This document shows positions 1 through 5,067 of a stretch of DNA of 6,614 bases, piece after piece. Source of the stretch: JAGNEJ01 sp043757865. GTDB taxonomy: Bacteria; Verrucomicrobiota; Verrucomicrobiia; Verrucomicrobiales; V1-33. The notes under the pieces are model-generated. The model saw only the letters and a list, made by a program, of their open reading frames with translations, was not told the DNA's origin and did no database searches. The stretch lies in NCBI GenBank assembly GCA_043757865.1, contig JAYVOP010000145.1, positions 1 to 6,614 of the forward strand, given 5' to 3'. The position numbers and the translations under genes are program-made. How positions within the stretch are numbered: the stretch's first letter is position 1; each line of letters opens with the position of its first letter.

Positions 1-333
1 TGCCAGCAAGGCCTTGTTGCCCGTGATGACCGTTTTCCCTGCGGAAATGGCGGCTTTGATGAGTTCATAAGCCTCGGTGGTGCCGCCGATCAATTCCACG
101 ATGATCGGCAGCGCAGGATCATTCACCAGCTCCCGCCAGTCTGTCGTTAGTAGTTCCGCCGGGGCGATCTCGCGCGCCTTGGCGAGATCCCGCACTGCGA
201 TGCGCCCGACGACAATGCGCGTGCCCACACGGCCCGTGAGTAGGTCGGCATTCTTTAGGAGATTTTTATACACGCCAGCACCGACGTTGCCCAGGCCTGC
301 GAGGCCGACTTTTACGGTTTGAAGTTCACTCAT
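1..333 (-). CDS. hom: Homoserine dehydrogenase, N-terminal part (cut by window edge)
   Basis: Homoserine dehydrogenase reduces aspartate semialdehyde to homoserine with NAD(P)H in the cytoplasm, the branch point to threonine and methionine. Only the first 111 codons are visible; the rest lies beyond base 1. Seen in the sequence: a Rossmann nucleotide-binding loop at residues 10-20 (G13, G15, G18 of GxGxxG), the family signature ELIGG at 80-84, and GKTVITGNKALLA at 99-111. The Asn-Lys of that last block is the conserved NK pair of the family, and the lysine probably corresponds to a catalytic lysine. The ATG at 331-333 is chosen because the Rossmann strand begins a few residues later, as expected. 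No Shine-Dalgarno motif precedes it; a polypyrimidine tract lies just upstream instead. It follows the flavoprotein gene by 96 bases and probably has its own promoter. Whether a C-terminal ACT domain is present cannot be seen. Confidence 0.93.
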   Translation of the reverse strand, partial: MSELQTVKVGLAGLGNVGAGVYKNLLKNADLLTGRVGTRIVVGRIAVRDLAKAREIAPAELLTTDWRELVNDPALPIIVELIGGTTEAYELIKAAISAGKTVITGNKALLA

Positions 334-344
334 GAAATTTGGAT

Positions 345-371
345 AGGGGGAAGGAAGAAAGGGGGGAGGGG
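345..371. repeat. 27-base polypurine/polypyrimidine tract in the hom leader
   Basis: The plus strand carries an uninterrupted purine run here with G-runs of five, six and four. The hom-sense strand is therefore pure C and U, ending 12 bases before the hom ATG where a Shine-Dalgarno motif would normally sit. The direct observation is the base composition. A role as an unstructured ribosome or protein landing site, or as unusual DNA structure, is inference. Confidence 0.6.
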
Positions 372-393
372 CGGTCACTATGGCGCAGTCCTT

Positions 394-410
394 AGAAATC
401 ACAAATTTCT
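394..410. repeat. Inverted repeat AGAAAT-N5-ATTTCT upstream of hom
   Basis: Perfect 6-base arms (394-399 and 405-410) around a 5-base centre, 61 bases upstream of the hom start and 20 bases past the stop of the flavoprotein gene. The arms are AT-rich and no T-run follows on the minus strand, so it does not look like an intrinsic terminator. An operator, or part of a hom promoter, fits the position better. A weak TTGTGA hexamer overlaps it on the minus strand, but I found no good -10 box at the right distance. Confidence 0.35.
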
Positions 411-429
411 TTCGTCGGGCATCGTGCGG

Positions 430-1692
430 CTAGCGAATGGCCAACTGCTCTGCGGGCGTGGAGGAGCCGATGAGGAATCTAGCAGCTAGGGACAGGATTG
501 CCTGACTGCGGGTGGCGCGGGTGAGGGCTCCAGCGGCCATACAGGCGATGTGTTTATTCAGCAGCCGATCCAATCCATGTTGCAGGGCATTGGTCCTGCG
601 CAGACGCATTTTAAAGCCTGCTTGGTAGAGGGAAAAAATGCGTCCGTCGTAAAAGTAGTCGATCAACTTTTCCCACGCAGCATACCACTCGCGCATGGCG
701 AATTCGTAGTCCGCATAAGCCCCAGTGGGGATGGCGGCATCCAGTTGGTCAGCGGCTTCCATGGCGAGGAAGAGGCCGGAGGAAAGCATGGGGTCCACGA
801 ATCCGAAGGCATCTCCCACAGCCGCCCAGCCCGGTCCGTAAGCCCGGTGCCCGATGCGTTGGTAGTTCCGATACACGGCCACATTGGTGACACGTTGCGC
901 GGCCGCAGCGGCTTTCTGATGCAGCGGCTCCGCCTGCAAGCACGTGGCTAGGCGGTCCGCCGGGGTCTCGCCCATGGTCTTGGCCAGCGCAGGGGAGATG
1001 ACGAGGCCGAAGGACATGCGCTGGTTCGGCAGCGGGATGCGCCAGCTCCAGCCGCGTTGGAGACGACTGATGAGCACTTGGCCAGCGGGCTGCGGTTGGG
1101 CAAAATTTTCGTAATGCGCGAAGTAGGCCACATCATCGCGCTTCCCGTTCGTGGCCCCGATACCCAGCACTTTGGCAAAGAGCCGCGTGCGCCCGGTAGC
1201 ATCTATTAGCAAGTCCGGTTGTTGTCCATTCCAGGCAGGCACGGCAGCTAGGCTAGCTTCATCCAGGGCTAATTCCCGACCGCTGCCATCCGTGCTCAGG
1301 ACGACGTTTCCGGCCACGGGCAAGAAGACTGCGCCTAGCTCGATGGCGCGTTGTTTCAGCAGCGCATCGAAGGAATGCCGCTCCACGTTGTAGGCATACG
1401 TCGGCAGATACGGAGCCACGGGGGAGAAGTTGAAATCAATGGAGGGCACGGACTCATGGAGGAAAGAAACGCCCGGCTTATGCTGACTGATAGCAGCCAC
1501 GCGCTCCTCAATGCCGAGCCGCCGCAGCAGTGGCACTACGGCGGGGATGAGGCTCTCTCCTACGATCATTTCCGGACGCACTCCAGCATCGAAGACGACG
1601 GCGTGCGCGCCTCGTTGCGAGAGTAAGGCCGCCAGCGTGCACGCGGCGGGGCCAGCGCCCAGGATGGCGATACGGGTAGGGGGAATGGTCAT
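430..1692 (-). CDS. FAD-dependent halogenase-like oxidoreductase
   Basis: This 420-residue flavoprotein belongs to the PHBH-fold group that includes flavin-dependent halogenases and geranylgeranyl-reductase-like enzymes. Seen in order: the FAD-binding Rossmann loop GAGPAA at residues 12-17; GESLIP at 45-50, the usual post-Rossmann signature of halogenases; Lys72 in KPGVSF, at the place of the catalytic halogenase lysine (PrnA Lys79); DATGR at 164-168; WSWRIP at 215-220, an exact match to the halogenase WxWxIP motif; and GDAFGFVDP at 293-301, the second FAD-binding signature. The ATG overlaps the stop of the upstream membrane-protein gene as ATGA, with no Shine-Dalgarno motif, so translation is probably coupled. 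Carrier-protein-linked substrates are known for some halogenases (PltA type), which makes the nearby acyl carrier protein suggestive. Halogenation itself is inference: relatives with these motifs can be plain oxidoreductases. Fold and FAD binding are secure; the substrate is unknown. Confidence 0.85.
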   Translation of the reverse strand: MTIPPTRIAILGAGPAACTLAALLSQRGAHAVVFDAGVRPEMIVGESLIPAVVPLLRRLGIEERVAAISQHKPGVSFLHESVPSIDFNFSPVAPYLPTYAYNVERHSFDALLKQRAIELGAVFLPVAGNVVLSTDGSGRELALDEASLAAVPAWNGQQPDLLIDATGRTRLFAKVLGIGATNGKRDDVAYFAHYENFAQPQPAGQVLISRLQRGWSWRIPLPNQRMSFGLVISPALAKTMGETPADRLATCLQAEPLHQKAAAAAQRVTNVAVYRNYQRIGHRAYGPGWAAVGDAFGFVDPMLSSGLFLAMEAADQLDAAIPTGAYADYEFAMREWYAAWEKLIDYFYDGRIFSLYQAGFKMRLRRTNALQHGLDRLLNKHIACMAAGALTRATRSQAILSLAARFLIGSSTPAEQLAIR

Positions 1693-2591
1693 AGGTTAGG
1701 CGGGGAAACGGAGTCTTTCATCATCAGCAGGCCGCCGATCATGGCCCACATCAGCAGCAACGCAAATCCTGCCAACGATAAAGCCACCGCCGCCGCTGCG
1801 GGCACCCCATGCCAGCTCTGCAAGAGCGACTGAAACACCTGCTCACGCACGCCCAACCCCGCCACGGAAATGGGCAACGCCGCCACCGTGTCTGCGATGA
1901 CGGTAACGCCTGCAAACGAAGCGAACGGCACCTCCACCGCAAACGCCCGAGCCGCACAATAGAAGACCCCACTGAATGCGAACCACAAGAACATGGACCG
2001 CCCGGATGCCACCGCAAAGCCCTGCCACATCCTGCGCCCCGTCAGCACCCGGAAGATCCGCGCATGGAGGGCGGCCCATTTCCAGCGCACGATCAATCCT
2101 ACCGCCACGAATCCTAGCACGCTATACAGCAACATTTCCCAGCCATGCTCCCGCAGCACGGGCACTAAGCCATGCGGCACCACCGTGAACCCAAACAGCA
2201 CTAACAACGACGGAATCGAACTCGCATGATCTAGGCTGAGCGAGGCCGCCAGCGCGCCATGCCGTCCACCGAGGCGTTGCCCGGCTAGCAAAATCTTAGT
2301 GGCATCCACCCCTAACTGCCCCACGGAAAAATAACCCATCGCCCAGGCGGACAGCGTGATCCGCGTCACCACCGCCAGCGGCAAATCAAGCTCCAGAGCT
2401 GCCAAACACGCCTGCCACCGCCACGCCATACCCGCAATGGCCAAGCCGCCGCAGAGGAAGCCCGCCCCTAGCCACTCCCAGTGCGCATCCGCCAAACGCG
2501 GCCCGAGCTGTACTAAATCCAGACGGGAAAAGATCCATCCTAGCAGGCCGATGCTGAGCGCCCATTTCACCGCCAGCCCCAGGCGTTTCAT
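1689..2591 (-). CDS. LPG-synthase-TM (UPF0104) family membrane protein, flippase-like
   Basis: A 300-residue polytopic inner-membrane protein of the family defined by the membrane half of lysylphosphatidylglycerol synthase (MprF); relatives include the hopanoid-locus protein HpnL. Seen: hydrophobic segments near residues 8-21, 42-56, 72-92, 128-145, 153-168, 200-216, 225-243 and 265-290; WRWQ near 57-60; FSVGQLGVDATK at 88-99, the counterpart of the family's GG-x-GD-x-x-R segment; LDHASS at 120-125; and PISVAGLGVRE at 240-250, matching the characteristic PISxGGLGVRE. There is no MprF aminoacyl-transfer domain. I start at the ATG at 2589-2591 because it overlaps the carrier-protein stop as ATGA, has AGGAG close by and opens straight into a basic residue plus first membrane helix. 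The frame stays open upstream, but those residues are Arg/His/Gly-rich and overlap the carrier gene. The likely role is moving or handling a lipid or lipid-linked product of the operon; the substrate is unknown. Confidence 0.85.
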   Translation of the reverse strand: MKRLGLAVKWALSIGLLGWIFSRLDLVQLGPRLADAHWEWLGAGFLCGGLAIAGMAWRWQACLAALELDLPLAVVTRITLSAWAMGYFSVGQLGVDATKILLAGQRLGGRHGALAASLSLDHASSIPSLLVLFGFTVVPHGLVPVLREHGWEMLLYSVLGFVAVGLIVRWKWAALHARIFRVLTGRRMWQGFAVASGRSMFLWFAFSGVFYCAARAFAVEVPFASFAGVTVIADTVAALPISVAGLGVREQVFQSLLQSWHGVPAAAAVALSLAGFALLLMWAMIGGLLMMKDSVSPPNL

Positions 2592-2851
2592 GGCTCCTGC
2601 GGCAACTGCGCGATGGCCTCGGCAATGGTGTCCACGCACCGCAGCGTTTCCTGGGCCGCCTTACCCTCGGAGATTTTCAGCCCGAAGTGCTTTTCCAAGC
2701 CCACCACTAACTGCAAAGCATCCACCGAATCCAAGCCCAAGCCCGCAGGGCCGAAAATGGCCATGTCATCGCCAATCTCCGCCGCCGTCATCGGCAACAT
2801 GAGTTCATCCACCATCATTTGTTTAATTCGCGCTTTGAGGTCAGGGTCCAT
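2588..2851 (-). CDS. Acyl carrier protein
   Basis: A free-standing 87-residue carrier protein, typical length for the family. Seen: amphipathic helix I over residues 3-18, the signature GLGLDSVDALQLVVGLE from 37, with Ser42 as the predicted 4'-phosphopantetheine attachment site, and a C-terminal helix near 74-83. The DSVDAL context differs from the DSLDxVE of a housekeeping fatty-acid AcpP. It resembles dedicated carriers of secondary lipid or aryl-polyene pathways, as does the absence of fabD, fabG or fabF next to it. The start is the ATG at 2849-2851; there is no Shine-Dalgarno motif. Its TGA overlaps the next gene's ATG by ATGA, so it is the first gene of a tightly coupled trio. A perfect inverted repeat lies 23 bases upstream and may mark the promoter or operator region. 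The cargo is unknown. Confidence 0.92.
   Translation of the reverse strand: MDPDLKARIKQMMVDELMLPMTAAEIGDDMAIFGPAGLGLDSVDALQLVVGLEKHFGLKISEGKAAQETLRCVDTIAEAIAQLPQEP
2594..2598 (-). promoter_or_regulatory. AGGAG ribosome-binding motif inside the carrier-protein gene
   Basis: AGGAG lies two bases before the ATG at 2591, within the last codons of the acyl carrier protein gene. The spacing is shorter than ideal, but this is the only clear Shine-Dalgarno match before any start in the window. It supports 2591, not the upstream start, for the membrane protein. Confidence 0.45.
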
Positions 2852-2873
2852 AGGTCAGTAAAATTGTCGCGGA

Positions 2874-2885
2874 GGCTACCTAGCC
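2874..2885. repeat. Perfect inverted repeat GGCTA-CC-TAGCC upstream of the acyl carrier protein
   Basis: Five-base arms with a two-base centre, 23 bases before the carrier-protein ATG, in the 126-base gap after vapC. The position suits an operator of the three-gene operon. The loop is too short for a strong RNA hairpin and no T-run follows, so a terminator for vapBC is unlikely. I saw nothing else convincing in this gap. Confidence 0.3.
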
Positions 2886-2977
2886 CGATTGCCCGCGCAA
2901 GGATTAGTTGGGGCACGCTGCGGCTTGAATTGAATCATCCGCGCTTACTTTCTTCAAACTCCTCCACAACCGATGAA

Positions 2978-3367
2978 TCACGACCAAAGAACCTGGGCTC
3001 CATATTGGGAAAATTCACTGTCAGAGGTGATGACGGACATTTTTTCCACCATGGCCTGAGCGCTGATGATTCGATCAAATGGATCACTGTGGTAAAACGG
3101 AAGTTTGGCTAGGTGGTAAACGTGGCGCGGCTCGATGCCGAGGATTTGAATTCCATTGGTATGGCACTGGTCTGCCACCAATGCCTCCAACGGTCGGCTC
3201 AGGGTGATCTTTCCCTTGGCTAGCTTTAACTGTAGTTCCCAGATACTAGCTAGGCTGACGTAGAGTTCATGGGAGGGGTCTAAAATGGCGCTTTGCGCAG
3301 ATTTCGTAAGCCGTGAAGGATCGAGATCCAAGTAGATCAGGATCTTCGTATCTAGCAGGCAATGCAT
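2978..3367 (-). CDS. vapC: PIN-domain toxin, VapC family
   Basis: VapC toxins are Mg2+-dependent ribonucleases that cut tRNA or rRNA and stop translation when not held by their antitoxin. The 129 residues form one PIN domain of normal length. The expected acidic site is complete: Asp6 in LLDTK, Glu44 in SIWEL, Asp98 (with Asp95) in DPFDRIISAQA, and Asp116 in ITSDSEF. The closing SEFSQYG block matches the usual DxxFxxYG end of this subgroup. Lys8 replaces the more usual His or Asn after the DT pair, but the catalytic acids are intact, so the protein should be active. It starts five bases after the antitoxin stop, the standard VapBC arrangement, with no Shine-Dalgarno motif, suggesting coupling to the antitoxin. 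The RNA target cannot be read from sequence. Confidence 0.9.
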   Translation of the reverse strand: MHCLLDTKILIYLDLDPSRLTKSAQSAILDPSHELYVSLASIWELQLKLAKGKITLSRPLEALVADQCHTNGIQILGIEPRHVYHLAKLPFYHSDPFDRIISAQAMVEKMSVITSDSEFSQYGAQVLWS

Positions 3368-3372
3368 GGGAT

Positions 3373-3597
3373 TTAGAGATACTCTGCAAATTCATCTAAC
3401 GGAGCATTGAAGTCTGCATTGATCGCATAGGACTCCCCCGCGTGAAGACCCAGCACCCGCTGATTTGGCAGGATGCTCGCAGATTGCCCTGCCGCCAACG
3501 CCAGCTTGGATTTGGCCCACTCCGCTAATGCCAAATGCTCCGCCGCAGCGGCCACCTTTAGGGCCGTGGCCAACGCATCTTCAATATTTAAGGTCAA
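3373..3597 (-). CDS. vapB: VapB-type antitoxin
   Basis: A small protein directly before the PIN toxin and so its likely antitoxin. It has an N-terminal strand (TLNI, residues 2-5), a long Ala-rich helical stretch (6-37) that could form a ribbon-helix-helix-like DNA-binding and dimer region, and a C-terminal tail GLHAGESYAINADFNAPLDEF (50-70). That tail closely resembles the GLHxGxxxxxxDFDxPLP end of VapB antitoxins that plugs the VapC site. The start is uncertain: the TTG at 3595-3597 gives 74 residues and puts the strand at the terminus as expected. No ATG or GTG is available in frame nearby, and the frame stays open upstream through the repeats at 3599-3613; the only other near candidate is a CTG at 3607-3609. 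Antitoxin and complex normally repress their own promoter, which would lie in 3598-3720. Confidence 0.82.
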   Translation of the reverse strand: MTLNIEDALATALKVAAAAEHLALAEWAKSKLALAAGQSASILPNQRVLGLHAGESYAINADFNAPLDEFAEYL

Positions 3598-3598
3598 G

Positions 3599-3613
3599 GT
3601 GCTCAGCGTGCTC
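3599..3613. repeat. Tandem GTGCTC direct repeat next to the vapB start
   Basis: GTGCTC occurs at 3599-3604 and again at 3608-3613 on the plus strand, separated by three bases (9-base period), immediately upstream of the TTG chosen for vapB. Closely spaced repeats over the start are compatible with an autoregulatory operator bound by the antitoxin. If the true start lies further upstream, the repeat is coding, so the call is weak. Confidence 0.25.
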
Positions 3614-3662
3614 GCATCGTAAGGCTTCCCGCTGCTGTTGCAATTTATTTTGCCCCGCCCTG

Positions 3663-3690
3663 CGGAAATTTTCCGGGCCCTTGGTCAAGG
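3663..3690. repeat. Two adjacent inverted repeats upstream of vapBC
   Basis: CGGAAA-T-TTTCCG (3663-3675) is followed, after the GG and CC flanks of a GGGCCC, by CCTTG-GT-CAAGG (3679-3690). Both have perfect arms. They sit 66 to 93 bases before the vapB start and 31 to 58 bases after the AI-2E family gene, where a vapBC promoter or operator is expected. No T-run follows on the minus strand, so a terminator of the upstream gene is not supported. I could not place a clean -35/-10 pair in this 123-base gap. Confidence 0.3.
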
Positions 3691-3720
3691 TTTTCCACCT
3701 CGTAACTCAGGTGCCCATCC

Positions 3721-5007
3721 TCATATCACTGGCCCATCCGCCACGAGCTTGGCTTGCAGGCTGCGTTCCCAGATGAAGCGGCGGAAGAGCACTTTCACGC
3801 TCGCGCTGAGGGGCACGGCTAGCAGCGCGCCCAGCAGGGGGCCTAACAGCAGGCTCCAGAACAGCACGGAGAACACCACCGTCAGTGGATGTAGGCCCAC
3901 GGCCTCCCCGATGATCTTGGGGGCAGTGACCAGCGCATTTAACTTCATCACCAGCGCGAAGATGATGGTGATGATGAGTGGATAGGTCCAGAGTTGGGGC
4001 AGGGATTCCCAGCGATTTTCCTCGACCCCAAAGTGGATGATCCCAATGATAATTGCCCCCGCCCAACAGAGGATGGTGCCCACAAATGGCAGCAAGCCTA
4101 ACAACGCCACACAGAGCCCGATCAGGGGTGCATACGGTAAGCGCAGGGCCGTGAGGGACAGCCCCACCAGCGCGCCATCTATCAAACTCACCAGCATGGT
4201 GCCACGAAAGAAGGCGATGAGGTAACCATTGATCTCATTGAGAATGCTCACCAGTTCCGTTTTAAAAGCGGACGCCCGGAGCGGCAAGAATTGATCCCAG
4301 TTCTGGCGAATGGAGTCAGCTTCCTTTAAGAAATAATACAAATAAAGCGGCACCATAATGAAGCCGACGAGGTAGCCGAACATGCCCAGGAATCCCTCCA
4401 GTGCAGAGTCGAGCCAGAGCGCCACGCGCTTGCTGATGAGGCTGGAGTGCTCCGGGTCTGCAAGCCAATCTTTCCACCAGCGGCTGGGCTCAGGGACGGG
4501 CAGGGCATCCGCCTGTGCATCCACACTCACCGCGTGATGCTTGGGGGCCACGAACTGCTCCAGCGGCCCCAGGGCTTTATCCAGCGTGTGTTCTACCCCC
4601 GCCACTAACGTGGCCCGATTCTGTTTCCCCGCCCACCGCCCGATGTGTCCTAACGTGGGGGCGACCACGGAAATGAAGAGAAAGAGCATCAACACATGGA
4701 AGAGGGAAAAGATCCAGATCATGGCCCGGAACCGGGGCGTCCCGCGCGCCACGAGCCGCTTGATTAACGGCTCCAACAAATAGGCCAGGATGCCCGCAAA
4801 CGCCAACGGCACCAGCACCGTCTGCAAGAAACGCAGCACATCTGCTAACACCCCAATGACAAGCACCACCACTGCGCCAATGGCCACCATGGCCAGCCCC
4901 GTGAGCGCAATCCAGAGGGTCCGTTGTTGGAACGGGGACGGGGGAGCAGTGGCTACTGGGGGCGGGGGAGCAGAGTCTTCAGAGATAATCACGCCCCCCC
5001 ATAGCAC
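3721..5007 (-). CDS. AI-2E/PerM family transporter-like membrane protein
   Basis: A 428-residue inner-membrane protein of the AI-2E transporter (PerM, formerly UPF0118) family. Members have been linked to autoinducer-2 export (TqsA) or to ion antiport, and most have no assigned substrate. Seen: a short Pro-rich cytoplasmic N-terminus (residues 12-25); membrane segments near 31-57, 60-80 and 95-118; a soluble region at 120-200; MVPLYLYYFLKE at 218-229; an amphipathic helix around 240-262; and a hydrophobic block at 270-400. The family signatures PYAPLIGLCVALLGLLPFVG (291-310) and GEAVGLHPLTVV (367-378) are clear, as is the closing GPLLGALLAVPLSA block. The start is the GTG at 5005-5007; another in-frame GTG at residue 6 is possible, and neither has a good Shine-Dalgarno motif. 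It follows the SIS gene by 60 bases and may be co-transcribed with it. Family placement is firm; the transported substrate is unknown. Confidence 0.9.
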   Translation of the reverse strand: MLWGGVIISEDSAPPPPVATAPPSPFQQRTLWIALTGLAMVAIGAVVVLVIGVLADVLRFLQTVLVPLAFAGILAYLLEPLIKRLVARGTPRFRAMIWIFSLFHVLMLFLFISVVAPTLGHIGRWAGKQNRATLVAGVEHTLDKALGPLEQFVAPKHHAVSVDAQADALPVPEPSRWWKDWLADPEHSSLISKRVALWLDSALEGFLGMFGYLVGFIMVPLYLYYFLKEADSIRQNWDQFLPLRASAFKTELVSILNEINGYLIAFFRGTMLVSLIDGALVGLSLTALRLPYAPLIGLCVALLGLLPFVGTILCWAGAIIIGIIHFGVEENRWESLPQLWTYPLIITIIFALVMKLNALVTAPKIIGEAVGLHPLTVVFSVLFWSLLLGPLLGALLAVPLSASVKVLFRRFIWERSLQAKLVADGPVI

Positions 5008-5067
5008 ACGGACGGCGGGTGTCCTGGAGATTTTTTTGCCATTGGCCTCCGGCTCTCCCGCACGTGA

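Noticed and set aside
394..410. Intrinsic terminator after the flavoprotein gene
   Set aside because: The stem is short and AT-rich and is not followed by a T-run on the transcribed strand.
550..951. Long plus-strand open frame inside the flavoprotein gene
   Set aside because: It is antisense to a conserved FAD-binding and C-terminal region and shows no domain of its own.
2592..2639. A longer N-terminus (16 extra codons) for the LPG-synthase-TM protein
   Set aside because: The extra residues are Arg/His/Gly-rich, overlap the end of the carrier-protein gene, and do not resemble the family. The ATG at 2591 gives a standard ATGA overlap and begins right before the first membrane helix.
2356..2802. 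148-codon plus-strand open frame over the carrier and membrane-protein genes
   Set aside because: Its composition (Ser/Pro/Arg/Lys/His-rich) is typical of the reverse complement of GC-rich coding sequence; the two minus-strand genes beneath it are clear families.
2819..3112. Plus-strand open frame crossing the gap between vapC and the carrier protein
   Set aside because: It overlaps two well-supported minus-strand genes, has no recognisable motif, and its product looks like antisense translation.
5008..5067. Terminator or promoter between the SIS gene and the AI-2E gene
   Set aside because: The run of seven T (5031-5037) is on the plus strand, so it is an A-run in the transcript; nearby stems are only three base pairs, and CACGTG at 5061-5066 is too short to mean anything alone.
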